This document shows, one piece after another, positions 1-5,783 of a DNA stretch of 5,805 nt. This DNA comes from Alphaproteobacteria bacterium (GTDB lineage Bacteria; Pseudomonadota; Alphaproteobacteria; Micropepsales; Micropepsaceae). The stretch covers positions 1-5,805 of the forward strand of contig JAPLPI010000113.1 in assembly GCA_026400305.1 (NCBI GenBank). The letters run 5' to 3'. Position 1 is the stretch's first letter, and each line of letters begins with the position of its first letter. Below the pieces are notes generated by a model. The model was given only the letters and a program-made list of their open reading frames with translations. It did no database searches and had not been told where the DNA came from. The position numbers were made by a program, and so were the translations under genes.

Positions 1-32
1 TAGTACCCGAAGGACTGCCCAGACGGCGTGAT

Positions 33-56
33 GGCCGGTCGCGAAAGCGCCCGGCC
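33..56. terminator. GC-rich hairpin downstream of the lipoprotein gene, terminator-like but lacking a T-tract
   Basis: Two 10-nt arms (33-42 and 47-56) pair at nine of ten positions around a GAAA loop on the plus strand; the only mismatch is T39 against C50. It lies 25 nt beyond the stop codon of the minus-strand lipoprotein gene, where a terminator is expected. No run of T follows the stem on either strand, so it is not a textbook intrinsic terminator. It could stabilise the 3' end of the mRNA, or be a structure belonging to whatever lies left of the window. Confidence 0.35.
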
Positions 57-81
57 CTCCTGTCATATTCCCCGTTTGTCT

Positions 82-426
82 TCAAAGCCCGCGCGGGCGG
101 CCGCCATTACCAGGATTCTGGTCCGGAACGGGGCCGCTGGGTATCACGCCGGGCAAGTTTCCACCGGAATAGCCGCTGCTGCGGCAGGCGCGGATGCCGC
201 GGTCCCAGCCCACATGATAGGCGCGGCTGCTCTCATATTGCTTGTCGTCGCGCACGATGGTGTCGTCATGGCGCTTGTTGGCGTCCGGGCCGTACGCGCT
301 GTTGCAGCCATCCTGGTAGCCGACCTTGTAGTCGGGCGACTTGCGCAGCTTCTGGATTTCCTTGTTCTGAAACAGGCCACAGGCGGCCAGCGGCAACGCA
401 AGAAGCAGGATGAGAATTGGGCGCAT
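82..426 (-). CDS. Small predicted outer-membrane lipoprotein with two Y-x-V-G-[YW]-x-x-G repeats
   Basis: This gene encodes 114 residues starting with ATG at 426. The frame is open further upstream, but this start gives a standard lipoprotein signal: Met-Arg, a hydrophobic run (residues 4-13) and a lipobox LAAC with the lipidated Cys at 16. A weak AAGG sits 5 nt before the ATG. Gly at +2 rather than Asp fits outer-membrane sorting (general Lol rule). The mature part has two similar segments: YKVGYQDGC (33-41) and YHVGWDRG followed by Cys81 (70-81). The two non-lipobox cysteines (41 and 81) could form a disulfide in the periplasm. The last 30 residues are Gly/Pro/Asn-rich and probably unstructured. 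I recall similar uncharacterised alphaproteobacterial lipoproteins with a GY-x-DGC motif, but I know no function. The gene is followed by a GC hairpin at 33-56 and sits downstream of the damaged sodB on the same strand. Confidence 0.8.
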   Translation of the reverse strand: MRPILILLLALPLAACGLFQNKEIQKLRKSPDYKVGYQDGCNSAYGPDANKRHDDTIVRDDKQYESSRAYHVGWDRGIRACRSSGYSGGNLPGVIPSGPVPDQNPGNGGRPRGL

Positions 427-447
427 GGCTACCTTAGAATTAACCAG

Positions 448-470
448 TCCTTTTACCCCGTTTAAAAGGA
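448..470. promoter_or_regulatory. 7-bp inverted repeat upstream of the lipoprotein gene, possible operator
   Basis: TCCTTTT (448-454) and AAAAGGA (464-470) are perfect inverted copies separated by 9 nt. The repeat lies 22-44 nt upstream of the lipoprotein start codon at 426, where a core promoter or operator would be. The AT-rich arms stand out from the GC-rich surroundings. No good -35/-10 pair could be assigned here. It could equally be a remnant of a terminator for the upstream gene on the minus strand. The assignment rests on symmetry and position only. Confidence 0.28.
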
Positions 471-631
471 AAAGGCGCAAATTTTCTCATCATGAAGGGC
501 GCTTTCATGGAACGGACGGATTTCTCGCGGCATCGTGTGCTGCTGGTGGGCCCCAAACCCATACCCTGCAGCTGTTGCGCTCGGTGATGAACATTTCCGG
601 CGGCGGCGCGAAACGCTTTGTCTTGCTTGGT

Positions 632-1228
632 CAGGTTCTGTGCCGCGAAGTCCCAGTTCAGGATCTTACCAAGCACGCCTTCTAGGTATTTGGGACGCGC
701 ATTCTGGTAGTCGAGATAATAGGCATGCTCCCATACATCCACGGTGAGCAGGCAATTGAAGCTCTTGGCCATCGGGGGCTCGGCATTGGCGGTCTTCTCG
801 ATCGCAAGCTGGCCGTCCATGCTGACTAGCCAGGCCCAGCCGGAACCGACCTAGGTCTTGCCGGCTTCGGCGAGCTGGGCGATCAGTTCGTCCTTGCTGC
901 CGAACGCCGCGGTGATGGCGCTGTCCAGCGCGGCCCCCGCTTCGGTCCTGGATGGCGTCAGGCTGCGCCAGTAGAAATCGTGATTCCACGCTTGGGCAGC
1001 ATTGTTGAAGGTCTGCTTGTCCTTGGCCCCGGGCGCGCCCTGGGCCTTGCGCACGATTTCTTCCAGCTTAAGGTCTGCATACGGCGTGCCGTCAACCAGC
1101 TTGTTGAGCGTGTCCACACAGGTCTGATGGTGCTTGTGATAGTGAAACTTGATGGTCTCGGCGGAAATGGTGGGGGCCAGGGCGTCTTCGTCCCAAGGCA
1201 ACGGGGCAAGTTTAAAGGGGGCGGACAT
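632..1228 (-). pseudogene. sodB: Iron-type superoxide dismutase, interrupted by an in-frame amber codon
   Basis: An intact copy would convert superoxide to hydrogen peroxide and oxygen in the cytoplasm. Translation starts at ATG 1228 with AAGAAG 6 nt upstream. Residues 1-125 match the Fe/Mn SOD N-terminal domain. Codon 126 (851-853) is TAG, and the same frame then continues with GSGWAWLV, TVDVWEHAYY and NARPKYLE to about residue 199, the usual family end. The metal ligands by family alignment are all present: His29, His83, Asp164 and His168. Gln79 in FNNAAQ and Ala149 in TANAEPP indicate the iron type. Two oddities are visible: the gateway tyrosine (Tyr34 in E. coli SodB) is Cys37, and the Gly-rich loop after LTPS is replaced by RTEA. 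No stop codon occurs at the family's normal end; the frame runs on to TAA at 440-442, adding 63 unrelated residues. As written, only a 125-residue fragment lacking two ligands would be made. This is a pseudogene or a sequencing error; the family assignment itself is secure. Confidence 0.88.
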
Positions 1229-1460
1229 AGGCTACTTCTTGTCATGCAATATCGAGTTTCCCGTTAATGCCTGAGGCGGAACAGCTCCGCACGCATGGCG
1301 CAGGGCATATCGGGCAACAGGTGTCGCGTATACAGCGCAGAATTTTGCGCGGGCCACCCGCATGCCGACAATTCGTGATGTCTCTAACCCAATTTTCATT
1401 CGACTTTCGCGAACACGTCGCGCAAAACATTGAATAGGCGGGAGATATTTTCAGAGCTTT

Positions 1461-1682
1461 TTGGAACACACCATCCCTGCATATGAAATCTGCTATCTCG
1501 ATGAGGCCGGCGCCCTCACCTACAAATTTTCCGTCACCTGCGATGATGACCAGCGCGCCAAGATCCTGGCGCATGCCATGAAGCTGCCCAGCGCCAAGAG
1601 GCTGGAAGTGTGGACCGGCGAGGCACTGATCTACACCCGTCCCAGCGCAACGCTGAAACGCCGATTGTTGCGGGCGAGCTAA
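1461..1682 (+). CDS. Conserved-type small protein of unknown function (73 aa)
   Basis: This is a short ORF on the plus strand starting with TTG at 1461. An in-frame stop at 1431-1433 limits the 5' end, and no in-frame ATG or GTG lies between that stop and the conserved-looking part, so TTG is the best start. The only Shine-Dalgarno-like run, GGGAG at 1440-1444, is 16 nt away, which is too far to be convincing. The product is soluble, with no signal peptide or membrane segment. Visible parts are YEICYLDEAGAL (8-19), DDDQRAKILAHAMKL and RLEVWTGEALIY. I recall small alphaproteobacterial hypothetical proteins with this pattern (AYEI-YLD, then AKxLAHAMK, then EVW-GE), which supports it being a real gene. 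Function is unknown. It is convergent with the aminotransferase, with 3 nt between the stop codons. Confidence 0.62.
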   Translation: MEHTIPAYEICYLDEAGALTYKFSVTCDDDQRAKILAHAMKLPSAKRLEVWTGEALIYTRPSATLKRRLLRAS

Positions 1683-1685
1683 GGG

Positions 1686-3074
1686 CTAGATCAGCTTTTC
1701 AGCCCTGACCCAATCCAGCGTCTTGTCCAGCGCGCGGGTCAGGCGATCAAACATCTCGTGGATCTCCGCTTCGCTGATCACCAGCGGCGGGCACAGCGCG
1801 ATACGATCATGCAGCAGGGCGCGCACGATGACGCCCTCGTCCTGGCAGAACTGACAGCATTTGACGCCCACGGCTTTGGCCGGATCGAAATTGCGCTTGG
1901 TCTTCTTGTCCGGCGTCAGTTCGACGGCGCCGATCAGGCCCACGCCATTGGCCTCGCCCACCAGCGGGTGATCGCCCAGCGCCTTGAGCCGCCGCTCAAA
2001 CACCGGCGCCACCTTGCGGACATGGCCGAAGGTGTCGCGGCGCTCGTAAATCTCCAGCGTCTTCAACGCCACCGCGGCAGCGACCGGATGGGCGCTGTAG
2101 GTAAAGGCGTGCCACAGCCCGCCGATGCGGGTGGCTTCCGCCTCGATGATCTCCACCAGTTCCGGCGACAGCAGCACCGCCGAAATCGGCAGATAGGCCG
2201 ATGACAGCGCCTTGGCGATGGACATGGAGTCGGGCTGGTAATTGTAGGTCTGGCAGCCAAAGGCATTGCCGGTGCGGCCAAAGCCGCAGATCACTTCATC
2301 ATCCACCAGGAAGATGCCGTACTTGTCCAGCACCGCGCTGATCGCTTCGAAGTAGCCGCGTGGCGGCACCATCGCTCCGCCCGCGCCCATTACCGCTTCC
2401 ACGAACATGGCACAGATCGTGTCGGGCCCTTCGCGCAGGATGGTGGCTTCCAGGTCAGCGGCCAGGCGGGCGGAATATTGCTCCTCACTTTCGCCATCGC
2501 GCGCGCCGCGATAATAATGCGGGCATTCCACCCGCACCGTGAAGTCGAACGGCAGGTCGAAGCTTTTGTGGAAGGCGTCCAGCCCGGTCAGGCTGGCGCT
2601 GGCTAGCGTGACGCCATGATAGGCCTTGTTGCGGGCGATGATCTTCTTGCGCCCCGTCTGGCCGCGGGCATTGGCGGCGTACCACATCAGCTTGATCTGG
2701 CTGTCATTGGCCTCAGACCCGGAATTGGCGAAGAACACCTTGCCGGTCGGCATCGGCGCAATCTCCTTCAGCTTTTCCGACAAGGCGATGGCGGGCTCGT
2801 GGCTCTTGCCGCCGAAGATATGGGCGAAGGACAGCTTGCGCATCTGCTCGGCGGCGGTTTGGACCAGTTCTTCCTCGCCCCAACCCAGCGCGGTGCACCA
2901 CAACCCGCCCATCGCCTCCAGGTAACCCTTGCCATCGGCGCCATACAGGAAGACGCCCTTGCCACGCTCGATCACCAAGGGCCCTGTCTGGCGCAGTACA
3001 GTGAGGTTGGTGAAGGGATGCAGCAGGCTCGCCATATCGCGGGCTTGCGTGTTGGAAAGGACGGGATTGGACAT
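1686..3074 (-). CDS. Class III PLP-dependent aminotransferase (omega-amino acid / amine:pyruvate type)
   Basis: The 462-residue product is full length for the family, and the cytoplasmic enzyme transfers an amino group from an amine or omega-amino acid to a keto acid using pyridoxal phosphate. Family landmarks are in order: GGLWCTALGWG (56-66), the phosphate-binding GSEAND (119-124), the ring-stacking Tyr152 in AYHG, VDDEVICGFGRTG (257-269) with Asp259 contacting the pyridine nitrogen, the Schiff-base Lys288 in AKALSSAYLPIS, and HAFTYSAHP (322-330). Arg418 aligns with the carboxylate-switching arginine of Chromobacterium violaceum omega-transaminase (Arg416). The start at 3074 is chosen because MSNP fits family N-termini and GTGAGA lies 8 nt upstream; the frame stays open further upstream, but that stretch is antisense to the DUF1499 gene. 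Where relatives often have EP before the GAGG segment, this protein has EA (226-227). The exact substrate (taurine, putrescine, GABA, beta-alanine or other) cannot be told from sequence. It is divergent from the DUF1499 gene. Confidence 0.93.
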   Translation of the reverse strand: MSNPVLSNTQARDMASLLHPFTNLTVLRQTGPLVIERGKGVFLYGADGKGYLEAMGGLWCTALGWGEEELVQTAAEQMRKLSFAHIFGGKSHEPAIALSEKLKEIAPMPTGKVFFANSGSEANDSQIKLMWYAANARGQTGRKKIIARNKAYHGVTLASASLTGLDAFHKSFDLPFDFTVRVECPHYYRGARDGESEEQYSARLAADLEATILREGPDTICAMFVEAVMGAGGAMVPPRGYFEAISAVLDKYGIFLVDDEVICGFGRTGNAFGCQTYNYQPDSMSIAKALSSAYLPISAVLLSPELVEIIEAEATRIGGLWHAFTYSAHPVAAAVALKTLEIYERRDTFGHVRKVAPVFERRLKALGDHPLVGEANGVGLIGAVELTPDKKTKRNFDPAKAVGVKCCQFCQDEGVIVRALLHDRIALCPPLVISEAEIHEMFDRLTRALDKTLDWVRAEKLI

Positions 3075-3103
3075 CGAAACGGTCTCACTATCGCGGCGCT
3101 GGG

Positions 3104-3131
3104 AATCTACCTTATGATGGGCGCAATTGAA
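3104..3131 (-). promoter_or_regulatory. Candidate sigma-70-like promoter for the aminotransferase gene
   Basis: On the minus strand, TTCAAT (3126-3131) is followed after 16 nt by TAGATT (3104-3109). The second hexamer matches the TATAAT consensus at four positions; the first matches TTGACA at only three. The start codon at 3074 lies about 30 nt beyond the -10 hexamer, giving a plausible short leader. The -35 hexamer falls inside the spacer of the inverted repeat at 3117-3138. The call is weak and rests on pattern and spacing only. Confidence 0.25.
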
Positions 3132-3138
3132 CGCCCAT
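3117..3138. promoter_or_regulatory. Inverted repeat ATGGGCG-N8-CGCCCAT in a divergent promoter region, possible operator
   Basis: Two perfect 7-nt arms (3117-3123 and 3132-3138) flank an 8-nt spacer that itself contains the palindrome CAATTG. The element lies in the 79-nt gap between the divergent aminotransferase and DUF1499 genes, ending 15 nt before the DUF1499 ATG. A repressor bound here could control both genes. As RNA it could also form a hairpin in the DUF1499 leader. No adjacent regulator gene in the window points to a particular factor. Confidence 0.38.
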
Positions 3139-3153
3139 TCCCGGATTTCTGAC

Positions 3154-3915
3154 ATGCGTTTGCAACTGATGGCCGCTCGCGGCGCGCTGACCAGCCTGGT
3201 CCTGGCCGTCCTGACCGGCATCGGCGCGGTGGCGTGCGTGCGGCTGGGGATTTTCACAGACGCGGACGACCATACCGTCATGACCCTGGCCACCGGGCTT
3301 GGCCTTTTGGCGCTGGGATTGTCTCTGATGTGGCTGAAACAGGCGCTGACCCGCAATGCCGGGGACGGCAAGCGGCTGGGCCTGATCGCGCTGGCGGGGT
3401 CGCTGATTTTCCTCTACCACCCGCTTGCTTACGTCTATTACGGTTTTACGGCGCTCCCAATCCACGACGCCACCACCGATCCGGAGGACCCACCCCAGTT
3501 CGTGGCGCTGGCAAAAATCCAGCCCGCTAATGCCCGGGCGTTCGATGCCCAGCGCAAAATCACTTACAAAGGCGAACAGGTTACGGCCGCCTATGCCCTG
3601 CATGAGAAATACCCGACCCTTACCAAGCCGCATGCCGGTTTGCTGGTGTCGCCGCAGAAAGCCTATTGGCGCGCCCATGCCGCGGTGGAGAAGCTGGGCT
3701 GGACCATTGTCGATGCCAGCGAAAAAGATCTGCGCATCGAAGCCACCGACAAGAGCCTGTGGTTCGGCCGCATCAGCGACATCGTTATCCGTGTGCGCCA
3801 GGCCGGCACCATCGGTAGCCGCATCGACCTGCGTTCGCAAAGCCGCGACGGCACGCTGGACCATGGCCGCAACGCTGCGCGGCTGAAGGCCTTCTTCACT
3901 CAATTCCACTTCTGA
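3154..3915 (+). CDS. DUF1499 family protein with an N-terminal multi-pass membrane anchor
   Basis: The 253-residue product starts at ATG 3154. A TTG at 3127 in the same frame would add nine residues, but it lies inside the inverted repeat; ATG with GGA 8 nt upstream is preferred. Three hydrophobic segments are visible at about residues 11-31, 42-61 and 74-96, followed by a soluble domain from about 105 to the end. The C-terminus matches DUF1499: an AYWRAHAAVEKLGW segment, then DLRIEATDKSLWFG, then the family signature IDLRSQSRDGTLDHGRNAARL close to the end. DUF1499 proteins have no established biochemical activity; many carry a membrane segment like this one. The soluble domain probably faces the periplasm, but the topology is inferred. 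The last 20 nt overlap the 3' end of the convergent hydrolase gene, so the two transcripts are complementary at their ends. Confidence 0.87.
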   Translation: MRLQLMAARGALTSLVLAVLTGIGAVACVRLGIFTDADDHTVMTLATGLGLLALGLSLMWLKQALTRNAGDGKRLGLIALAGSLIFLYHPLAYVYYGFTALPIHDATTDPEDPPQFVALAKIQPANARAFDAQRKITYKGEQVTAAYALHEKYPTLTKPHAGLLVSPQKAYWRAHAAVEKLGWTIVDASEKDLRIEATDKSLWFGRISDIVIRVRQAGTIGSRIDLRSQSRDGTLDHGRNAARLKAFFTQFHF

Positions 3916-4777
3916 TCCAGCGCCCACTGGATTCGATCACCAGGCCGCGCGCCTTCAGCCAGTCCAGATGCGCCAAGGTCTGCAGCGCCGCCGCGCCGCG
4001 CAGGGCGGTGTCGATTGCGGGATAGAGCTTTTCCACGATCGCGGGAATCGCAGCGCCGCCCACCAAGGCGTCCAGAATCTGCACCTCGCGCTGGCGGCGA
4101 TGCGCGATGAGTTGCTGCAGCCAAAGGTTCGGCTGCGGGATCGGGGAACCGTGGGTGGGATAGAAAATCGCATCATCACGCGTGCTGAGTTTTTCCAGGC
4201 TGGCCACATATTCGCCCATTTCGCCATCTGGCGGCGCGATCACGCTGGTGGACCAGCCCATCACATGATCGCCGCTGAACAGCGCCTTCTCCTGCGCCAG
4301 AACAAAGCACATATGATTGGCGGTGTGGCCCGGCGTAGCCAGGCACGCAATGTCAAAACCATCACCGGCCAGCGCCGCGCCATCCACCAAAAGTTCGTCT
4401 GGCACAAAGTCATGGTCATGCGCTTCATCGGCGGCGCCTTCACCGGCCCCGGCCTGCGCAGCGGGCGCCAGCGCATAGGTCCTAGCCCCGGACCATTCTT
4501 TCAACGGCGCGGAAGCGGGCGCGTGATCCCGGTGGGTATGCGTAATCAGGATATGACTGAGCCGGCGCCTGCCCACAGCGCGCTGCAGGGCCTGGACATG
4601 CGATAGAATCAGCGGTCCCGGATCCACCACAGCCACATCGGCGCCCGCGCCAATCAGGTACGTGCCTGTGCCCTTGAAGGTGAAAGGCCCGGGATTGGGG
4701 GCCAGAATCCGCGACACCAGGGGCGACAGCCGCACCCCCACCCCGGTGGGCGCATCCAGAGAGCGGTCGAAATTCAC
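3896..4777 (-). CDS. Metallo-beta-lactamase-fold hydrolase, LACTB2-like, with C-terminal winged-helix domain
   Basis: This encodes a 293-residue cytoplasmic hydrolase with no signal peptide. The zinc-binding HxHxDH motif is His80-Thr-His82-Arg-Asp84-His85. The other ligands also appear: His151 in ATPGHTANH, Asp170 in FSGDHVMGW and His209 in YPTHGSP. The N-terminal segment APNPGPFTFKGTGTYLIG (26-43) and the STSVIAPPDG loop (176-185) are typical of LACTB2-like bacterial proteins. Residues about 225-285 (HRRQREVQILDAL through LDWLKARGLV) look like the short winged-helix domain often attached to this subgroup. Members are annotated as MBL-fold hydrolases; human LACTB2 is an endoribonuclease, but bacterial substrates are largely untested, so beta-lactamase activity should not be assumed. 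The start codon is GTG at 4777 with AGGTT about 8 nt upstream; no alternative ATG exists before the core motifs. It is divergent from the unknown gene at 4893. Confidence 0.92.
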   Translation of the reverse strand: MNFDRSLDAPTGVGVRLSPLVSRILAPNPGPFTFKGTGTYLIGAGADVAVVDPGPLILSHVQALQRAVGRRRLSHILITHTHRDHAPASAPLKEWSGARTYALAPAAQAGAGEGAADEAHDHDFVPDELLVDGAALAGDGFDIACLATPGHTANHMCFVLAQEKALFSGDHVMGWSTSVIAPPDGEMGEYVASLEKLSTRDDAIFYPTHGSPIPQPNLWLQQLIAHRRQREVQILDALVGGAAIPAIVEKLYPAIDTALRGAAALQTLAHLDWLKARGLVIESSGRWIRSGIE

Positions 4778-4892
4778 GTTTGGTTAACCTGCAAAATCCC
4801 CGGGAACGTTACGTCTTTTCCGCTTGCAGTAAAGCAGTCCTTAATCCGGAACCGGACATGCTCATGCATTATTTCGTGATGGAGCATTTTCA
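4778..4892. promoter_or_regulatory. Divergent intergenic region with small inverted repeat TCCGG-AA-CCGGA
   Basis: This 115-nt spacer must hold the promoters of both the minus-strand hydrolase and the plus-strand unknown gene. It is visibly less GC-rich than the coding sequence. A 12-nt inverted repeat lies at 4845-4856. I could not find a convincing -35/-10 pair for either gene. GGAG at 4881-4884 is the ribosome binding site of the plus-strand gene, 8 nt before its GTG. Confidence 0.4.
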
Positions 4893-5783
4893 GTGGCCAA
4901 TGATCGTTCGGTCCGTTTTCTCAGCGCGCTTGGCAGTGCCTCCACCAGCCGCGTACTGAATCTGCTCCGCATTGCAGCCGACAATGTCGAAAAACCAGAG
5001 CATCTGGAAAAGCCGATCTTTGTTTCGCCCATCATCAACAAGGCCTTCCTACTCAAGCACCGCACCCGGGCCGACGAAACCTATCTGTTCGCCAGCCCCC
5101 GTGCGGTGGCCACCAAGATCATCATTCCCTTCGACAGCACCGATTTGCGTGCCGGCGGTCGCTCGCTGTTCGTGGACCAGCGCGGCTATACCGAGGCGCT
5201 GCGCGATGTTGGCAACTACAAGAGCGACGAGCTGGAACGCGGCCTGTCGGTGCTGCGCATGCTGTACGCGGTGCCCAGCCTAGACCCGTTCCTGCTGCGA
5301 GAACATTTGCGCATGAACAAGATCGAGGTCGCGCCCAGCTACTTCGCCATCTCCGAAGGCGACCAGGAGCGGATGCATTCTTTCGTCAGTCAGGAACTGT
5401 CTAGGCTGATCGCGCTGGCCGGCGGCGACACGACCTCGTCCGGACGCTTGGTGTCGGCCATGCTGTCCAACGAGATCGACGAAAAGCTGGAGCCGCTGCG
5501 CCTTACCCTGTGCCTGACTGGTAACGACTTCCGCGAAGGCGTGTTCAGCTGGCGCGGATTTCTTTATTACAAATGGTCGATGGGCAAGTTCTGGCCCGAC
5601 GTGATGGGCGTGCTGCGCGAGATCAACACTATCCAGCCTTTCGGCGCCCTAACGCCGGAGCAGAAAGCCTATCTGGCCGCCGCCCGCCGCAACATCATTG
5701 GGATGGTGCGCGACAACGGCAATCATGTGAACAAGACGCTTGGCGTCTATGACGCCTCGTTCGGCGCTCTAGCAGGCTGCTGA
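4893..5783 (+). CDS. Protein of unknown function, possibly truncated at its 3' end
   Basis: This 296-residue frame starts at GTG 4893, supported by GGAG with 8-nt spacing. There is no signal peptide or membrane segment, so the product is likely cytoplasmic. The composition is mixed alpha/beta. Distinct stretches include NKAFLLKHRTRADETYLF (49-66), a beta-like TKIIIPFDSTDLRAGGRSLF (74-93), a charged helical middle (110-200), FREGVFSWRGFLYYKWSM (213-230) and NIIGMVRDNGNHVNKTLGVYD (267-287). I recognise no catalytic motif or named domain, and I do not assign a function. Two cysteines are present, one (207) in LTLCLTG and one as the last residue. The final residues after GVYDASF are abrupt (GALAGC), and the DNA coding for them (CTAGCAGGCTGCTGA) resembles an insertion-sequence end, so the native C-terminus may lie beyond the window. 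Coding bias and strand agree with a real gene. It is divergent from the hydrolase, so a functional link is only possible, not shown. Confidence 0.8.
   Translation: MANDRSVRFLSALGSASTSRVLNLLRIAADNVEKPEHLEKPIFVSPIINKAFLLKHRTRADETYLFASPRAVATKIIIPFDSTDLRAGGRSLFVDQRGYTEALRDVGNYKSDELERGLSVLRMLYAVPSLDPFLLREHLRMNKIEVAPSYFAISEGDQERMHSFVSQELSRLIALAGGDTTSSGRLVSAMLSNEIDEKLEPLRLTLCLTGNDFREGVFSWRGFLYYKWSMGKFWPDVMGVLREINTIQPFGALTPEQKAYLAAARRNIIGMVRDNGNHVNKTLGVYDASFGALAGC

Noticed and set aside
28..465. Long plus-strand open frame opposite the lipoprotein gene
   Set aside because: It is an Ala/Val-rich antisense shadow; the minus-strand frame has a lipobox, repeat motifs and a sensible start.
851..853. Reassignment of TAG to glutamine (alternative genetic code)
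   Set aside because: The aminotransferase ends with TAG at 1686-1688 at the expected family length, and the other genes use TGA and TAA normally.
848..857. Perfect palindrome GACCTAGGTC centred on the sodB amber codon
   Set aside because: A single C-to-T change in a coding context creates it; there is no flanking duplication or other sign of insertion or site-specific activity.
1242..1574. Cys-rich 110-residue minus-strand frame in the spacer upstream of sodB
   Set aside because: It overlaps the better-supported plus-strand small gene and reads through the spacer with no coding-like pattern or ribosome binding site.
3075..3371. N-terminal extension of the aminotransferase by 99 residues
   Set aside because: The extension is antisense to the DUF1499 gene, shows no aminotransferase-like sequence, and family members start near the MSNP methionine.
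3112..3927. Long minus-strand open frame opposite the DUF1499 gene
   Set aside because: The plus frame carries the DUF1499 signature; the antisense frame has low-complexity Arg/Gln/Gly composition typical of shadows in GC-rich genes.
3881..3960. Perfect 10-bp inverted repeat (GGCTGAAGGC and GCCTTCAGCC) spanning the convergent gene ends
   Set aside because: Both arms encode a Leu-Lys-Ala run in genes on opposite strands, with 60 nt between arms; coincidence of codon use is the simpler explanation than a bidirectional terminator.
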